This document shows, piece by piece, positions 18,555 to 26,628 of a DNA stretch of 64,000 nt; the first letter of the stretch is position 1, and each line of letters opens with the position of its first letter. The DNA is from Desulfobotulus pelophilus (GTDB taxonomy: Bacteria; Desulfobacterota; Desulfobacteria; Desulfobacterales; ASO4-4), in assembly GCF_026155325.1 (NCBI RefSeq), contig NZ_JAPFPW010000013.1, positions 1-64,000 of the forward strand, read 5' to 3'. The position numbers were made by a program, and so were the translations under genes. The notes beneath the pieces are model-generated. The model searched no databases and was not told the origin of the DNA. It saw only the letters and a program-made list of their open reading frames with translations.

Positions 18555-20162
18555 GTGTCAATATACACCGCTGGAGTTCTTTTTAGCATTGTCTTGTATC
18601 TCCTGATTGGCATGTATGCCGGAAGAAAGGTCAGGAGTGTTGAGGACTATTATGTTTGCGGACGAAATGCTCCCACCCTTCTGATCGCTGGTACCCTTTT
18701 TGCCTCCATGCTGAGTACGAACGGGTTTCTGGGCGATACGGCCTACTGTTATACCGGCAATATAACAACGATGATTCTGATCAATGCCCTGTGTGCCTGC
18801 GGTTATGTTTTGGGTCCCCTTTTCTTCGGGCGTTATATCCGCAGAGCGAGGGTAGACACCATGCCTTCTTATTTCGGTCAGCGATTCAACAGTAAGCGCA
18901 TCCGACGTTTCTCCGGTTTGATAACCGTTATTTCTCTTACCGCCTATCTCTTGAGTGTCATACAGGGGACGGGCCTGCTGATGGAAACCCTTACCGGGTT
19001 CAGCCGCTTTTCCTGCCTTGCCATATCATGGATATGCTTTACGGCCTTTACTTTTTATTCGGGATCAAGAGGGGTGGTTATCACTGACACTCTTATGTGC
19101 ATATTTTTTCTTGCGGCCACTGTTCTTGCCGGTTTTTTTGTATTGAAAGCTGCCGGAGGGGTGGGCAGTCTGGTAGTCAATCTTGCCAGCAGTGCGGATA
19201 CACCAGATGGGTTGCTGGATTATCATGGAAATACGGGTGGTGGATCAAAACTGGATATGATGACGTATGCCATTAGCATGGGGTTTGTCTGGATGATTGC
19301 CGTGGGGGTCAGTCCCTGGCAGGCCGGTCGGAATCTGATGGCCAGAAATGAGCATGTTGTTTTCAGATCCGGTGTCATAGCAGCCCTCCTGACCACTTTC
19401 TTTCTGTTGTACCTTTATCTGATGGCAGTGAGTGTGCTTTTGCTGAATCCCGGTCTGGATCCCCCTGAGGGCGTCATTCTGTGGGCTGCTTTTGAATTGG
19501 TTCCAAAGCTGGTGGGAGTGGTTCTGCTTACGGGTATCATGACGGCGGGCCTTTCCTCGGCGTCAACATTTTTATCTGTAGTCAGTTTCAGTCTGTCCAG
19601 TGATGTTTTTGATATGAAGTTTAAATCGGGAGAAGCCCAGCTGCTTTTTACCCGTTTTACGGTTTTGTTTGTCGGCTTGATTACCCTTGCCCTGGCCAGT
19701 TTCAATGTTTCTGATATTCGGGTAACCACCTGGTTTGCCAGTACCATTATTGCTGCGTCCTGGGGGTATGTAGCGTTTGCCAGTGTGTGGAGCCGTAGGC
19801 TGACGGAGCGTGGGGCCTACTATTCCATGCTGGGAGGTTTCACAGGTTATCTGGTGCTGGAGATTGCCAGTGATTTTTTGGGGCTGACTTCTGGTCCTGT
19901 TGTGAATCCGTTTTTTATTGGCCTTGGCATAAGCATACTGCTGGGATTTTTGGGTTCACGCAATCAGAAAAGGAGTAGTGAAGAAGTCCGTTTTCTGAAA
20001 AAAATGCATCAAATCCCAGAATCTGAGACCCGGGATGAGGATTACAGAATTGACAGGATGTATGGGTGGGGGATGGTTGTGGGTGGCTTCCTGATTACCT
20101 TCTTTCTGCTGACGTATTGGGTTTTTCCTTATCATGGTTTTTTGAGTTCCGGAGCTGCTTAA
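18555..20162 (+). CDS. Sodium:solute symporter (SSS family)
   Basis: Inner-membrane sodium-coupled uptake carrier. I chose the GTG at 18555, seven bases after GGAGG, giving MSIYTAGVLFSIVLYLL and 535 residues; the longer open frame starting at 18399 runs over the small gene in another frame. Family features are VRSVEDYYVCGRNAPT after the first helix, the unwound-helix segment LFASMLSTNGFLGDT, and GIMTAGLSSASTFLSVVSF, the sodium-site helix. About 13 helices. Placement between fixB and fixC suggests it imports a betaine for the cai pathway, but the substrate cannot be read from sequence. Confidence 0.87.
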   Translation: MSIYTAGVLFSIVLYLLIGMYAGRKVRSVEDYYVCGRNAPTLLIAGTLFASMLSTNGFLGDTAYCYTGNITTMILINALCACGYVLGPLFFGRYIRRARVDTMPSYFGQRFNSKRIRRFSGLITVISLTAYLLSVIQGTGLLMETLTGFSRFSCLAISWICFTAFTFYSGSRGVVITDTLMCIFFLAATVLAGFFVLKAAGGVGSLVVNLASSADTPDGLLDYHGNTGGGSKLDMMTYAISMGFVWMIAVGVSPWQAGRNLMARNEHVVFRSGVIAALLTTFFLLYLYLMAVSVLLLNPGLDPPEGVILWAAFELVPKLVGVVLLTGIMTAGLSSASTFLSVVSFSLSSDVFDMKFKSGEAQLLFTRFTVLFVGLITLALASFNVSDIRVTTWFASTIIAASWGYVAFASVWSRRLTERGAYYSMLGGFTGYLVLEIASDFLGLTSGPVVNPFFIGLGISILLGFLGSRNQKRSSEEVRFLKKMHQIPESETRDEDYRIDRMYGWGMVVGGFLITFFLLTYWVFPYHGFLSSGAA

Positions 20163-20253
20163 AGGATGCCGGAAACCTGATGACAAAGAGGAAATCGAAT
20201 TCTGTTCAGAATAAACGATAGAAATCGGTGTAATACCGTTGTAAGGGGGACTT

Positions 20254-21540
20254 ATGTCTGATGATAAATTTGATGTTATTGTGGTTGGTGCAGGCCTTGC
20301 CGGGTGTACGGCTGCTTTTCTGATGGCCCAGGCTGGTATGGAAACCCTTGTAATTGAAAGGGGTAACTTCGCAGGTGCAAAAAACATGACGGGTGGAAGG
20401 CTGTATGCCCACAGTCTTGAGGCCATATTTCCAGGATTTGCCGATGATGCACCCGTAGAGCGTTGTATTGTCCATGAAAAGATTTCCTTTATGGATGAAA
20501 CCAGCAGCGTAACCCTGGACTATGCCTCAACTGCCAGTGGAAGTCCTGCTGAAAGATCCTATTCTGTGCTGAGATCCAGACTGGATCCATGGCTGGCTGA
20601 AAAAGCAGAGTCTGCAGGGGCCGTCTTTGTTACGGGTGTACGGGTTGACGATCTTCTGGTGCGCTATGGTAAGGTTTGTGGCGTCATAGCAGGGGGGGAA
20701 GAGATGGAGGCGGATATGGTTATCCTTGCCGATGGTGTGAACTCTCTTCTGGGTGAAAAGCTGGGAATGGTGCATACGGTTACGCCTCATCATTGCGCAG
20801 TAGGAGTAAAAGAGGTTATCGAGCTGGGCAGGCAGAAGGTGAATGATCGCTTCGGGTGCTGCGACAAGGATGGTGCTGCGTGGCTTTTTGCCGGTATGCC
20901 ATCCGCAGGGTATATGGGCGGGGGATTTATTTACACCAATGAAGACAGTATCTCCCTTGGGGTGGTTTTTGGACTGCATAATACGGGCCGTTCCGCTAAG
21001 AGTGTGCCTCAGATGCTGGAGGATTTTAAGAATCATCCAACGGTAAGGCCCCTTGTGGAAGGAGGAAAGCTTGTTGAGTACTCCGCCCATGTAGTGCCTG
21101 AGGGGGGAATGGAGATGGCGCCTAAGCTTGTGGGGGAGGGTGTTTTAATTGTTGGTGATGCGGCAGGGTTTTGCCTTAATGCAGGATATACGGTTCGTGG
21201 TATGGATCTGGCTGTGGCTTCCGGGAAAGCAGCTGCTGTGGCTGCTATCAACGCCTGGCAAAGAGCTGATTTCGGTGCTTCTTCCTTGTCCGTTTACGAA
21301 AGGGAGCTTGATGGCAGTTTTATCATGAAAGATCTTAGACTTTACAGGAAGCTTCCTTCTTTTCTGGATAACCGCCGTATGTATAATGATTATCCTGCCA
21401 TGGCGACGGGAATGATGAAAGATCTCTTTACCGTAAATGGTCCTTCCCGTCCTCTGCGAAAAAAAATGATACCTCATTTGAAAAAAGCCGGATTCATGAA
21501 TCTGATCAAAGACGGTTGGAAAGGAGTAAGGTCAATATGA
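20254..21540 (+). CDS. fixC: Electron transfer flavoprotein-quinone oxidoreductase FixC
   Basis: FAD protein that works with FixX to exchange electrons between FixAB and the quinone pool. The 428 residues equal the E. coli length. The dinucleotide-binding motif is VVGAGLAGCTAAFLMAQAG at the N-terminus, followed by the family segment NMTGGRLYAHSLE and, near the middle, LIVGDAAGFCLNAGYTVRGM. The ribosome site is AAGGGGG. Its stop overlaps the fixX start in ATGA, so the two are coupled. Confidence 0.95.
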   Translation: MSDDKFDVIVVGAGLAGCTAAFLMAQAGMETLVIERGNFAGAKNMTGGRLYAHSLEAIFPGFADDAPVERCIVHEKISFMDETSSVTLDYASTASGSPAERSYSVLRSRLDPWLAEKAESAGAVFVTGVRVDDLLVRYGKVCGVIAGGEEMEADMVILADGVNSLLGEKLGMVHTVTPHHCAVGVKEVIELGRQKVNDRFGCCDKDGAAWLFAGMPSAGYMGGGFIYTNEDSISLGVVFGLHNTGRSAKSVPQMLEDFKNHPTVRPLVEGGKLVEYSAHVVPEGGMEMAPKLVGEGVLIVGDAAGFCLNAGYTVRGMDLAVASGKAAAVAAINAWQRADFGASSLSVYERELDGSFIMKDLRLYRKLPSFLDNRRMYNDYPAMATGMMKDLFTVNGPSRPLRKKMIPHLKKAGFMNLIKDGWKGVRSI

Positions 21541-21824
21541 ATACAAGGGTGAATGTGGATGTGAAGCTCGGCGTTAATAAGTTCTTTGTGGATGAAGGGA
21601 ATCCTCACATTGAGATTGCGGAGAACCCTTCTTTGCAAGAATATGCAAAGCTGGAGGCGGCATGCCCAGCCGGGCTTTACAGACGGGATGAAAAGGGGGC
21701 TGTTCGTTTTGATTATGCCGGTTGTCTTGAGTGCGGAACCTGTCGCATTCTTTGTGGAAAAACCATCGTTAAAAGATGGGAGTACCCCAATGGAACCTTT
21801 GGAGTTGAGTTCCGCTATGGTTGA
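21537..21824 (+). CDS. fixX: Ferredoxin-like protein FixX
   Basis: Small iron-sulfur partner of FixC. The ATG at 21537 overlaps the fixC TGA by four bases; the 95-residue length equals that of E. coli FixX. It has the FixX core VDVKLGVNKFFVDE, ACPAGLY and DYAGCLECGTCRI, which supply the cysteines of one 4Fe-4S cluster, and ends in GTFGVEFRYG. An extra Cys follows in RILC. It closes the cai-fix series. Confidence 0.95.
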   Translation: MNTRVNVDVKLGVNKFFVDEGNPHIEIAENPSLQEYAKLEAACPAGLYRRDEKGAVRFDYAGCLECGTCRILCGKTIVKRWEYPNGTFGVEFRYG

Positions 21825-22128
21825 TGAAAAAGCCAGAAGCAAAACCGTGTTCTTTTTTTATGCTGGGTTGTGCCAGGATAGTCCCTCCTGCAGTAGAGGG
21901 ATGGCATGGTGTGTGTTTGTGTGGTTTTCAGGAGGTGGTGTTTTGCGGGTTTCTGGATTGCCTGAGGATGTCTTCGGTGCTATGGGAGTGCATTGCGCAT
22001 AACTCCTGCGGTTTTCAGCCGTGTTTTTCTGCTGGTTTTTATTCTTTTTTCAGCAGTTCAGGAGTTAGTATTGATATTTTAGAGATTGCCAGGCGCAATG
22101 AAGAAACCGTTCAACCGAAAGGAAAAAC
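21825..22128. other. Gene-free region before the TetR gene with nested inverted repeats
   Basis: About 300 bases. A perfect 9-bp inverted repeat (TAACTCCTG 22000-22008, CAGGAGTTA 22059-22067) encloses a perfect 6-bp one (CTGCTG, CAGCAG). A shorter hairpin CCCTC/GAGGG lies near 21882-21899. These could be operator or attenuation structures for the TetR gene. The open frames in this stretch have no ribosome site and no family features. Confidence 0.35.
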
Positions 22129-22833
22129 ATGCCATCATCCGAAGAGAGGGCCAGAATCAAGCAGTACCGCATCATGAAATATTTTGTTGGGTCCGCCGCC
22201 GAGATAATAAAAAAAGAGGGAGTGGGTGCCGTTACCATTCGCAGGGCTTCGGACCTTGCCGGTTATGCCAGCGCTACAATGTATAATTACTTCGATAATC
22301 TCCATCACCTGGTGTTTCTTGCCACCATGAATTATCTGGAGGAATACAATGCTGCTCTGCCCCACTATATAGCCCACTGTCGTAATTCTGTTGAAAGATA
22401 CATGGCCGTATCAAAATGTTTTACGGAGTACTCCTATGCCGAGCCTGAGATTTACGAGCTGCTGTTTTTTACCCACAGCGACCAGAAGCTTGAGCTGTAT
22501 ACCCAACAGTATTATGAGCTTTTTCCGGAAAAAATAGTGGAGGAATGGCCGGTACCATTGAATAAAATATATAAACATAACAGCATTTATGCACGGAGTT
22601 TCATGATGCTGGAAGATTGCATTCAAGATGGCTTCATCACCAGACAGAATGCTGAGGATTTTAATGATGTGAGTCTCAGATTCTATAAAAGTATCCTGCA
22701 GGATGTCAGGTCGGGTGTAATGGAAAAAGAGCCTGCTTTGATACTGACAATGAAGTACTATCGGCAGGTTCTTGGTTGCTATATGGAACCAGAGCATCGG
22801 TATTTGCTTAGTGAGTATTCTTTGAAAATATAA
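22129..22833 (+). CDS. TetR/AcrR family transcriptional regulator
   Basis: The 234-residue protein has an N-terminal helix-turn-helix of TetR type at about residues 20-65: AAEIIKKEGVGAVTIRRASDL, split here, then AGYASATMYNYFDNLHHLVF. The C-terminal ligand domain is helical and aromatic-rich, without a recognised ligand motif. It starts after AAAGGAAAA. It lies about 300 bases after fixX in the same direction, where it could sense a betaine or CoA ester and control the cai-fix locus; no CaiF is present. Ligand and operator are unknown. Confidence 0.85.
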   Translation: MPSSEERARIKQYRIMKYFVGSAAEIIKKEGVGAVTIRRASDLAGYASATMYNYFDNLHHLVFLATMNYLEEYNAALPHYIAHCRNSVERYMAVSKCFTEYSYAEPEIYELLFFTHSDQKLELYTQQYYELFPEKIVEEWPVPLNKIYKHNSIYARSFMMLEDCIQDGFITRQNAEDFNDVSLRFYKSILQDVRSGVMEKEPALILTMKYYRQVLGCYMEPEHRYLLSEYSLKI

Positions 22834-22874
22834 AAAAGGCCAGGCTGGCTGACGTGGTCTTATGGAGAAAGTTT

Positions 22875-23489
22875 ATGGATATACGTTTGTTTACCCTGGG
22901 GCCTTTTCAGACCAATGGGTACCTTCTGTCGGAAGGAGCGAAGGCTGTTTTTGTAGACCCGGGTGATATTTGCCATGCTTTGCAGGGTTTGATTCACAGA
23001 GAAGGTTTTCGTCTCACACACGTGCTCATCACGCATATGCACATAGATCATTTTTACGGAGCGGCAGCTCTCTCTGCCGTTACCGGGGCTGAAATAATGG
23101 CTGGCTCCGGTGATGCGTTCATGGTGAATGATGAAATGGCAGAAGGACCCCGGTGGGGCTATCCTTTGCTTGGAGAAGATCTTGATTTTACAGTAATTGA
23201 AACAAACGATCTTGAAATATTAGGTAGAAAATGTTGCGTGCTGTCCACGCCAGGTCATACGCCGGGAAGTCTGACATACTATTTTCCGGAAGAAAAGGTT
23301 GCATTTACTGGAGATCTTATTTTTAAGGAAAGTGTAGGCCGAACAGATTTCAGGGGGGGAGATTCCAGTGTTTTGGCTCACTCCATCCGACGGTCAATCC
23401 TTACCCTGCCGGGTGATACGGTTTTATATCCGGGACATGGTCCTTCCACTACCGTTGCACATGAAAAAAAATACAATCCCTGGTGCTGA
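22875..23489 (+). CDS. Metallo-beta-lactamase-fold hydrolase (glyoxalase II-like)
   Basis: Predicted cytoplasmic zinc or iron hydrolase. I chose ATG 22875, which follows GGAG by seven bases, giving 204 residues. The metal ligands are THMHIDH, the His in TPGHTPGS, Asp in FTGDLIF and His in YPGHGP, the set expected for the small glyoxalase-II-like group (YcbL/GloB-like). It is too short for classical glyoxalase II, which has a C-terminal substrate domain. It follows the TetR gene by about 40 bases, so it may share its transcript. Confidence 0.87.
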   Translation: MDIRLFTLGPFQTNGYLLSEGAKAVFVDPGDICHALQGLIHREGFRLTHVLITHMHIDHFYGAAALSAVTGAEIMAGSGDAFMVNDEMAEGPRWGYPLLGEDLDFTVIETNDLEILGRKCCVLSTPGHTPGSLTYYFPEEKVAFTGDLIFKESVGRTDFRGGDSSVLAHSIRRSILTLPGDTVLYPGHGPSTTVAHEKKYNPWC

Positions 23490-23511
23490 ACTGTTGCGGG
23501 GGATGGGGTAG

Positions 23512-23550
23512 CAGGCACACAGCAGAACAGGGAATTCTGCCGTGTGCCTG
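23512..23550. terminator. Hairpin between convergent MBL gene and hslO
   Basis: CAGGCACACAGCAGAA (23512-23527) pairs with TTCTGCCGTGTGCCTG (23535-23550) with one mismatch and a 7-nt loop. It lies between convergent genes and could end both transcripts, though neither side has a long T-run. Confidence 0.6.
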
Positions 23551-23576
23551 TTCTGTTTCCTGTCTGTGCCTCATGT

Positions 23577-24494
23577 CTACGTTTTTTTCAGTGCTTGCCG
23601 GGAGAAATGATAGATGGAGTTGCAGTTGTGGCAGGTAATTTCCAGAGGGAAAGGTCCGTTGGCCAGAAGGTCTTTTCTGTCTTCTTCGGGCAGGGCTTTC
23701 AGGTACATACCCATCTGTTCTTCACTGCAGCGACAGAAGAATTCTACCCGTCTCCGGTCGATGATGGCAGGGTTGAGGGCGGCGAAGGTTTCCAGGATCA
23801 GGTCGTCAGCCTTTTCTTGCCTGAAAAAAGCCTCGCCTATGCTCGGCATGGACTGCACCCTTTCTTCAAGGGTGAGGATATCTGTTTCCGTGGCTCCGGG
23901 AAGGGCCTGAAGAAGAAGACCTCCGGCACCCTTTACAGTGCCTCCGGAGTCAGCGTATATGCTGAGGGACAGGGCGGTGGGGGTCTGTTCCGATGTGGCA
24001 TAGTAATGGGCCACATCCTTGGCTATATTGCCATAGGCCAGGGCTACCTGCCCGGTAAAGGGCTGGCGTGCGGTCTGGGTATGGCGGGTAAGGGTGAGGA
24101 TGCCTGCGCCGAAAAAAGGAGAGAGATCCGTGTTCTTCACCGTGTCTTGCACGGGAATGGGGTTTTTGTGCAGATAGCCCCGTACTTCTCCCAGGGCATT
24201 GGCTTCGGTACGGAGGCCGCCTATGGGGCCGGAGCAGGAGATTTTGAGCTGGATACGGTCTTCCCCTTTGAGGGGCATGGCCATGAGGGCGGTTGCCATG
24301 TAGGCGTGGCCCAGCACCAGGGTTTCCAGAACTCCAAGCCCGTGGTTTCCCTTCATTTCATGGACCATCCGGGTTGCGTGGATGAGAGAGCCGCGGATAC
24401 TTCCGTTGGCAAGGATAAAAATATGGGCCTTATCCAGGGCATTGGCCCTGAGCTGATCTTTCACTGTGGTGCCCATAGGCGTTTTTTTGATCAT
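23577..24494 (-). CDS. hslO: Redox-regulated chaperone Hsp33
   Basis: Cytoplasmic holdase switched on by oxidation. I chose the ATG at 24494 (MIKKTPMGTTVKDQL); the open frame extends further but would overlap the upstream gene. The 305 residues show GSIRGSLIHATRMVHEM near the N-terminus and the redox switch at the C-terminus: Cys-x-Cys in EFFCRCSEEQ and Cys-x2-Cys in ITCHNCNSIYHF, which bind zinc when reduced. It is last in a minus-strand group after the ECF sigma and anti-sigma genes, which points to oxidative or disulfide stress control. Confidence 0.95.
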   Translation of the reverse strand: MIKKTPMGTTVKDQLRANALDKAHIFILANGSIRGSLIHATRMVHEMKGNHGLGVLETLVLGHAYMATALMAMPLKGEDRIQLKISCSGPIGGLRTEANALGEVRGYLHKNPIPVQDTVKNTDLSPFFGAGILTLTRHTQTARQPFTGQVALAYGNIAKDVAHYYATSEQTPTALSLSIYADSGGTVKGAGGLLLQALPGATETDILTLEERVQSMPSIGEAFFRQEKADDLILETFAALNPAIIDRRRVEFFCRCSEEQMGMYLKALPEEDRKDLLANGPFPLEITCHNCNSIYHFSRQALKKT

Positions 24495-24510
24495 GGACAA
24501 TCTGCTTTCA

Positions 24511-24792
24511 CTAGTTGGCGGAAAAGGGAGGTTGCTCCATTTCCATTTTGCGGGCAAGGGCTTCCAGTTTTCGGGAAAGGGCTTCGGGTACAGGCCGGGT
24601 ACCCACCCGTTTGCATATCCGAATACTCTGGGACAGGGTTGTGAGACAGACCCGGCATTTGGGACAGTTCTGTAGGTGGTCTTCCAGCTCCCTGCGGGCT
24701 TCGCCGTGCAGTTCTCCATCCACATAGGCGGAAAGCCTGTCAAAAAGGGCAAGGCAATGTGCGGGGATATCCGGAGTTTCAGGAAGGGTCAT
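24511..24792 (-). CDS. Zinc-finger anti-sigma factor (ZAS)
   Basis: The 93-residue protein holds the ZAS pattern His-x3-Cys-x2-Cys in DHLQNCPKC with an upstream helix LSAYVDGELHGEARRELE. Such proteins bind ECF sigma factors and often release them on oxidation. It has no membrane segment, so it is the soluble type. Its ATG at 24792 lies inside the last codons of the sigma gene (14-base overlap), so the pair is coupled; a TTG six bases upstream is the alternative start. Confidence 0.85.
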   Translation of the reverse strand: MTLPETPDIPAHCLALFDRLSAYVDGELHGEARRELEDHLQNCPKCRVCLTTLSQSIRICKRVGTRPVPEALSRKLEALARKMEMEQPPFSAN

Positions 24793-25399
24793 GGGCAAAA
24801 TATCCTTTCATGGCTTCCCTGATGTAAAAACGTGCCCTGTGCAGCCGGACCTTGACATTGGCCTGGGAAATATCAAGGATCTGTGCGGTTTCCTCGGTAG
24901 AAAAGTCTTCCATATCCCGGAGAACCACAACCAGTCTGTACGTGGGGGGAAGGGCATTGATGGCTTCTTTGATTTTAGCCCCCAGTTCTTCATTTAGCAG
25001 TCTTTCTGCCGGTTCTTTGGCCCACTGGGGTAGTTCTTCCGGAGCCTGTGCGGCATCTTTAGGCAGCACATCTTCCAGGGAAAGTTCTTGTTCCGGGGCG
25101 TATCTGGACCGGCGCCGCATTTTGATGCACACACTTACGGCAATCTTATAAACCCAGTTTCGGAAAAGACTTTCCCTTCGAAAGCTGGACATATATTTAA
25201 AAATGTTGATGAATGTTTCCTGAACAAGATCTTCGGCATCCTGGGAATCTTTGCATATTCTCAGTCCGAAATTATACAGGCGGTCCTGATAGCGGCGCAC
25301 CAGTTCTTCAAACAGGTGCGCCTGCCCTTCATTGATGGCCAGAATCAGGTCCAGATCCGGATCCTGTTTCCGGGGGATGTTGCTGGTGGTCGTTTTGAT
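24779..25399 (-). CDS. ECF (RpoE-type) RNA polymerase sigma factor
   Basis: Region 2 is seen in DRLYNFGLRICKDSQDAEDL with VQETF and FRNWVYKIA; region 4 in ALPPTYRLVVVLRDMEDFS with ISQANVKVRLHRAR. The first ATG/GTG/TTG in frame is GTG at 25300, which would remove helix 2.1. The frame is open to a TGA upstream, and the segment DLDLILAINEGQAHLFEELV there fits region 2.1. The only codon well spaced from a ribosome site (AGGAG, six bases) is ATC at 25397-25399. I therefore give 206 residues with a rare ATC start. Coupled to the downstream anti-sigma gene. Confidence 0.82.
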   Translation of the reverse strand: MKTTTSNIPRKQDPDLDLILAINEGQAHLFEELVRRYQDRLYNFGLRICKDSQDAEDLVQETFINIFKYMSSFRRESLFRNWVYKIAVSVCIKMRRRSRYAPEQELSLEDVLPKDAAQAPEELPQWAKEPAERLLNEELGAKIKEAINALPPTYRLVVVLRDMEDFSTEETAQILDISQANVKVRLHRARFYIREAMKGYFAHDPS

Positions 25400-25413
25400 G
25401 GTTTTCTCCTGTT

Positions 25414-25429
25414 CTTGTCACCTGACAAG
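25414..25429 (-). other. Hairpin just upstream of the sigma gene ribosome site
   Basis: CTTGTC (25414-25419) and GACAAG (25424-25429) form a perfect 6-bp stem around four bases. In the minus-strand transcript it lies between the stop of the 29-residue peptide gene and the AGGAG of the sigma gene, where it could limit translation. Confidence 0.35.
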
Positions 25430-25439
25430 CCTCTTTCAG

Positions 25440-25529
25440 TCAGGTGGAAACACCCATTTTAGGCAGTAGCCATACCTGAAGAAAGTACCAGATGCCGAAA
25501 ATGGCTACCAGGGAAAGAAGCTCTTTCAT
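25440..25529 (-). CDS. Small membrane peptide (29 residues) upstream of the sigma gene
   Basis: ATG at 25527-25529 follows AAAAGGAGAACAAG, an excellent ribosome site. The product begins MKELLSLVAIFGIWYFLQ, continues VWLLPKMGV and ends in ST before a TGA at 25440-25442. It is one hydrophobic helix with aromatic belts. It lies 40 bases before the ECF sigma gene, apparently first in that operon. I do not recognise the family. The strong ribosome site and the clean helix make a real gene likely. Confidence 0.6.
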   Translation of the reverse strand: MKELLSLVAIFGIWYFLQVWLLPKMGVST

Positions 25530-25610
25530 CTTGTTCTCCTTTTAAAGAATTGTATTTTTAAAGTCCATGCTTTTTGATGTGTCACACACTATTAAAGGAA
25601 AGGAGCCCTG

Positions 25611-26513
25611 ATGCTGGTTCCGGGTTACACCCACAGCCCCATACCCGTTACTAAGAAAAAGGAAAGACTCCTGTTTCTGTTGCGGAATTATTTTGTGACC
25701 CCGCAAAGCCCGGGGGAAGACCTCTTGGATTTTGCTGCACAGTCACTGGGTTTTCAGGGCGAACGGGAGGTAGCGGAAGCCATGGTGGACCCCGAAGATG
25801 GGAATGCGGCCATGCTCCGGGATCTTTGTTTTTTTCCGGGAGAGGATCTTCGAAGGCGCTTGCTTCCCGTATGGGCGGGCAGGCCATGGTCGGAATCTGC
25901 CATATATGATGTGGCAGGAAGCCTTCTGCAGGCAGGACTCTCTTTCACTATGAGTTCTGAAGAAGGCTGGGAGTTCAGATTTCCTTTTACGGCAAAAGAG
26001 ATCCGGCGATTAGTGGACAGGCTTTTTCTGCAGAGAAAGGTGGACGTTTACCTGTGGGAGCAGCTGGGAAGCCGTTTGCCGAAAGGGGTTGCCGAAAATT
26101 GCTGGCTCCGGCTCTGGACATGTGGTGTGGATACGGTGGGGGAACGGGCCAGAGTGCTGGATCGTCTGGTGTCAGGCGAAGGAGGCAGTGCTTATTTTAA
26201 TGATTATTTTCATCTGGTCACAGAGGTGATGGCTGAAGTATCCGAAGAAGTTCTTTGGCCGGAGCCGCTGCTGCGCCGTCGGCGGAATCTGGAGAGAACG
26301 GTGCTGGCGGCAAGGCGGGTGGCGGCTGCACTGGAGAGGGGGACCATGGAAACCCTGCTTTTATCCGGAAGCCGGGTTGTGGATGCGGATCCGGATCAGG
26401 CTCTGCAGAGCCTTTGCTTGGCGGAATGGTTGCTGTACAGGCTGTGGCCCGGTTCTCTGCCTGCTGGTACAGAAGTGGAAAGCCGGGATTTTTCCTGCTT
26501 CCATGAAGAATGA
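25611..26513 (+). CDS. Hypothetical protein of unknown family
   Basis: A 300-residue soluble, largely helical protein, rich in Arg, Leu and Glu, with no signal peptide, no membrane helix and no cysteine cluster I can name. It starts after AAAGGAG. It contains repeated RRL and RRRRNL patches and several Trp residues. It is divergent from the sigma-factor operon with about 80 bases between, so the two may share control. A helical chaperone-like protein of the TorD/NarJ kind is conceivable from size and helicity, but I see no diagnostic motif and make no assignment. Confidence 0.7.
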   Translation: MLVPGYTHSPIPVTKKKERLLFLLRNYFVTPQSPGEDLLDFAAQSLGFQGEREVAEAMVDPEDGNAAMLRDLCFFPGEDLRRRLLPVWAGRPWSESAIYDVAGSLLQAGLSFTMSSEEGWEFRFPFTAKEIRRLVDRLFLQRKVDVYLWEQLGSRLPKGVAENCWLRLWTCGVDTVGERARVLDRLVSGEGGSAYFNDYFHLVTEVMAEVSEEVLWPEPLLRRRRNLERTVLAARRVAAALERGTMETLLLSGSRVVDADPDQALQSLCLAEWLLYRLWPGSLPAGTEVESRDFSCFHEE

Positions 26514-26628
26514 TTGTCTTTACTTATCATGCTTTGTCCTTGCGTTTCAGAGTAATCGCTTCACCCTTCTGATTCCGGCACTCCGGCAGTCAGGTCTGTC
26601 ATGACAAAGCCTGCATCTGTCATGCGAT

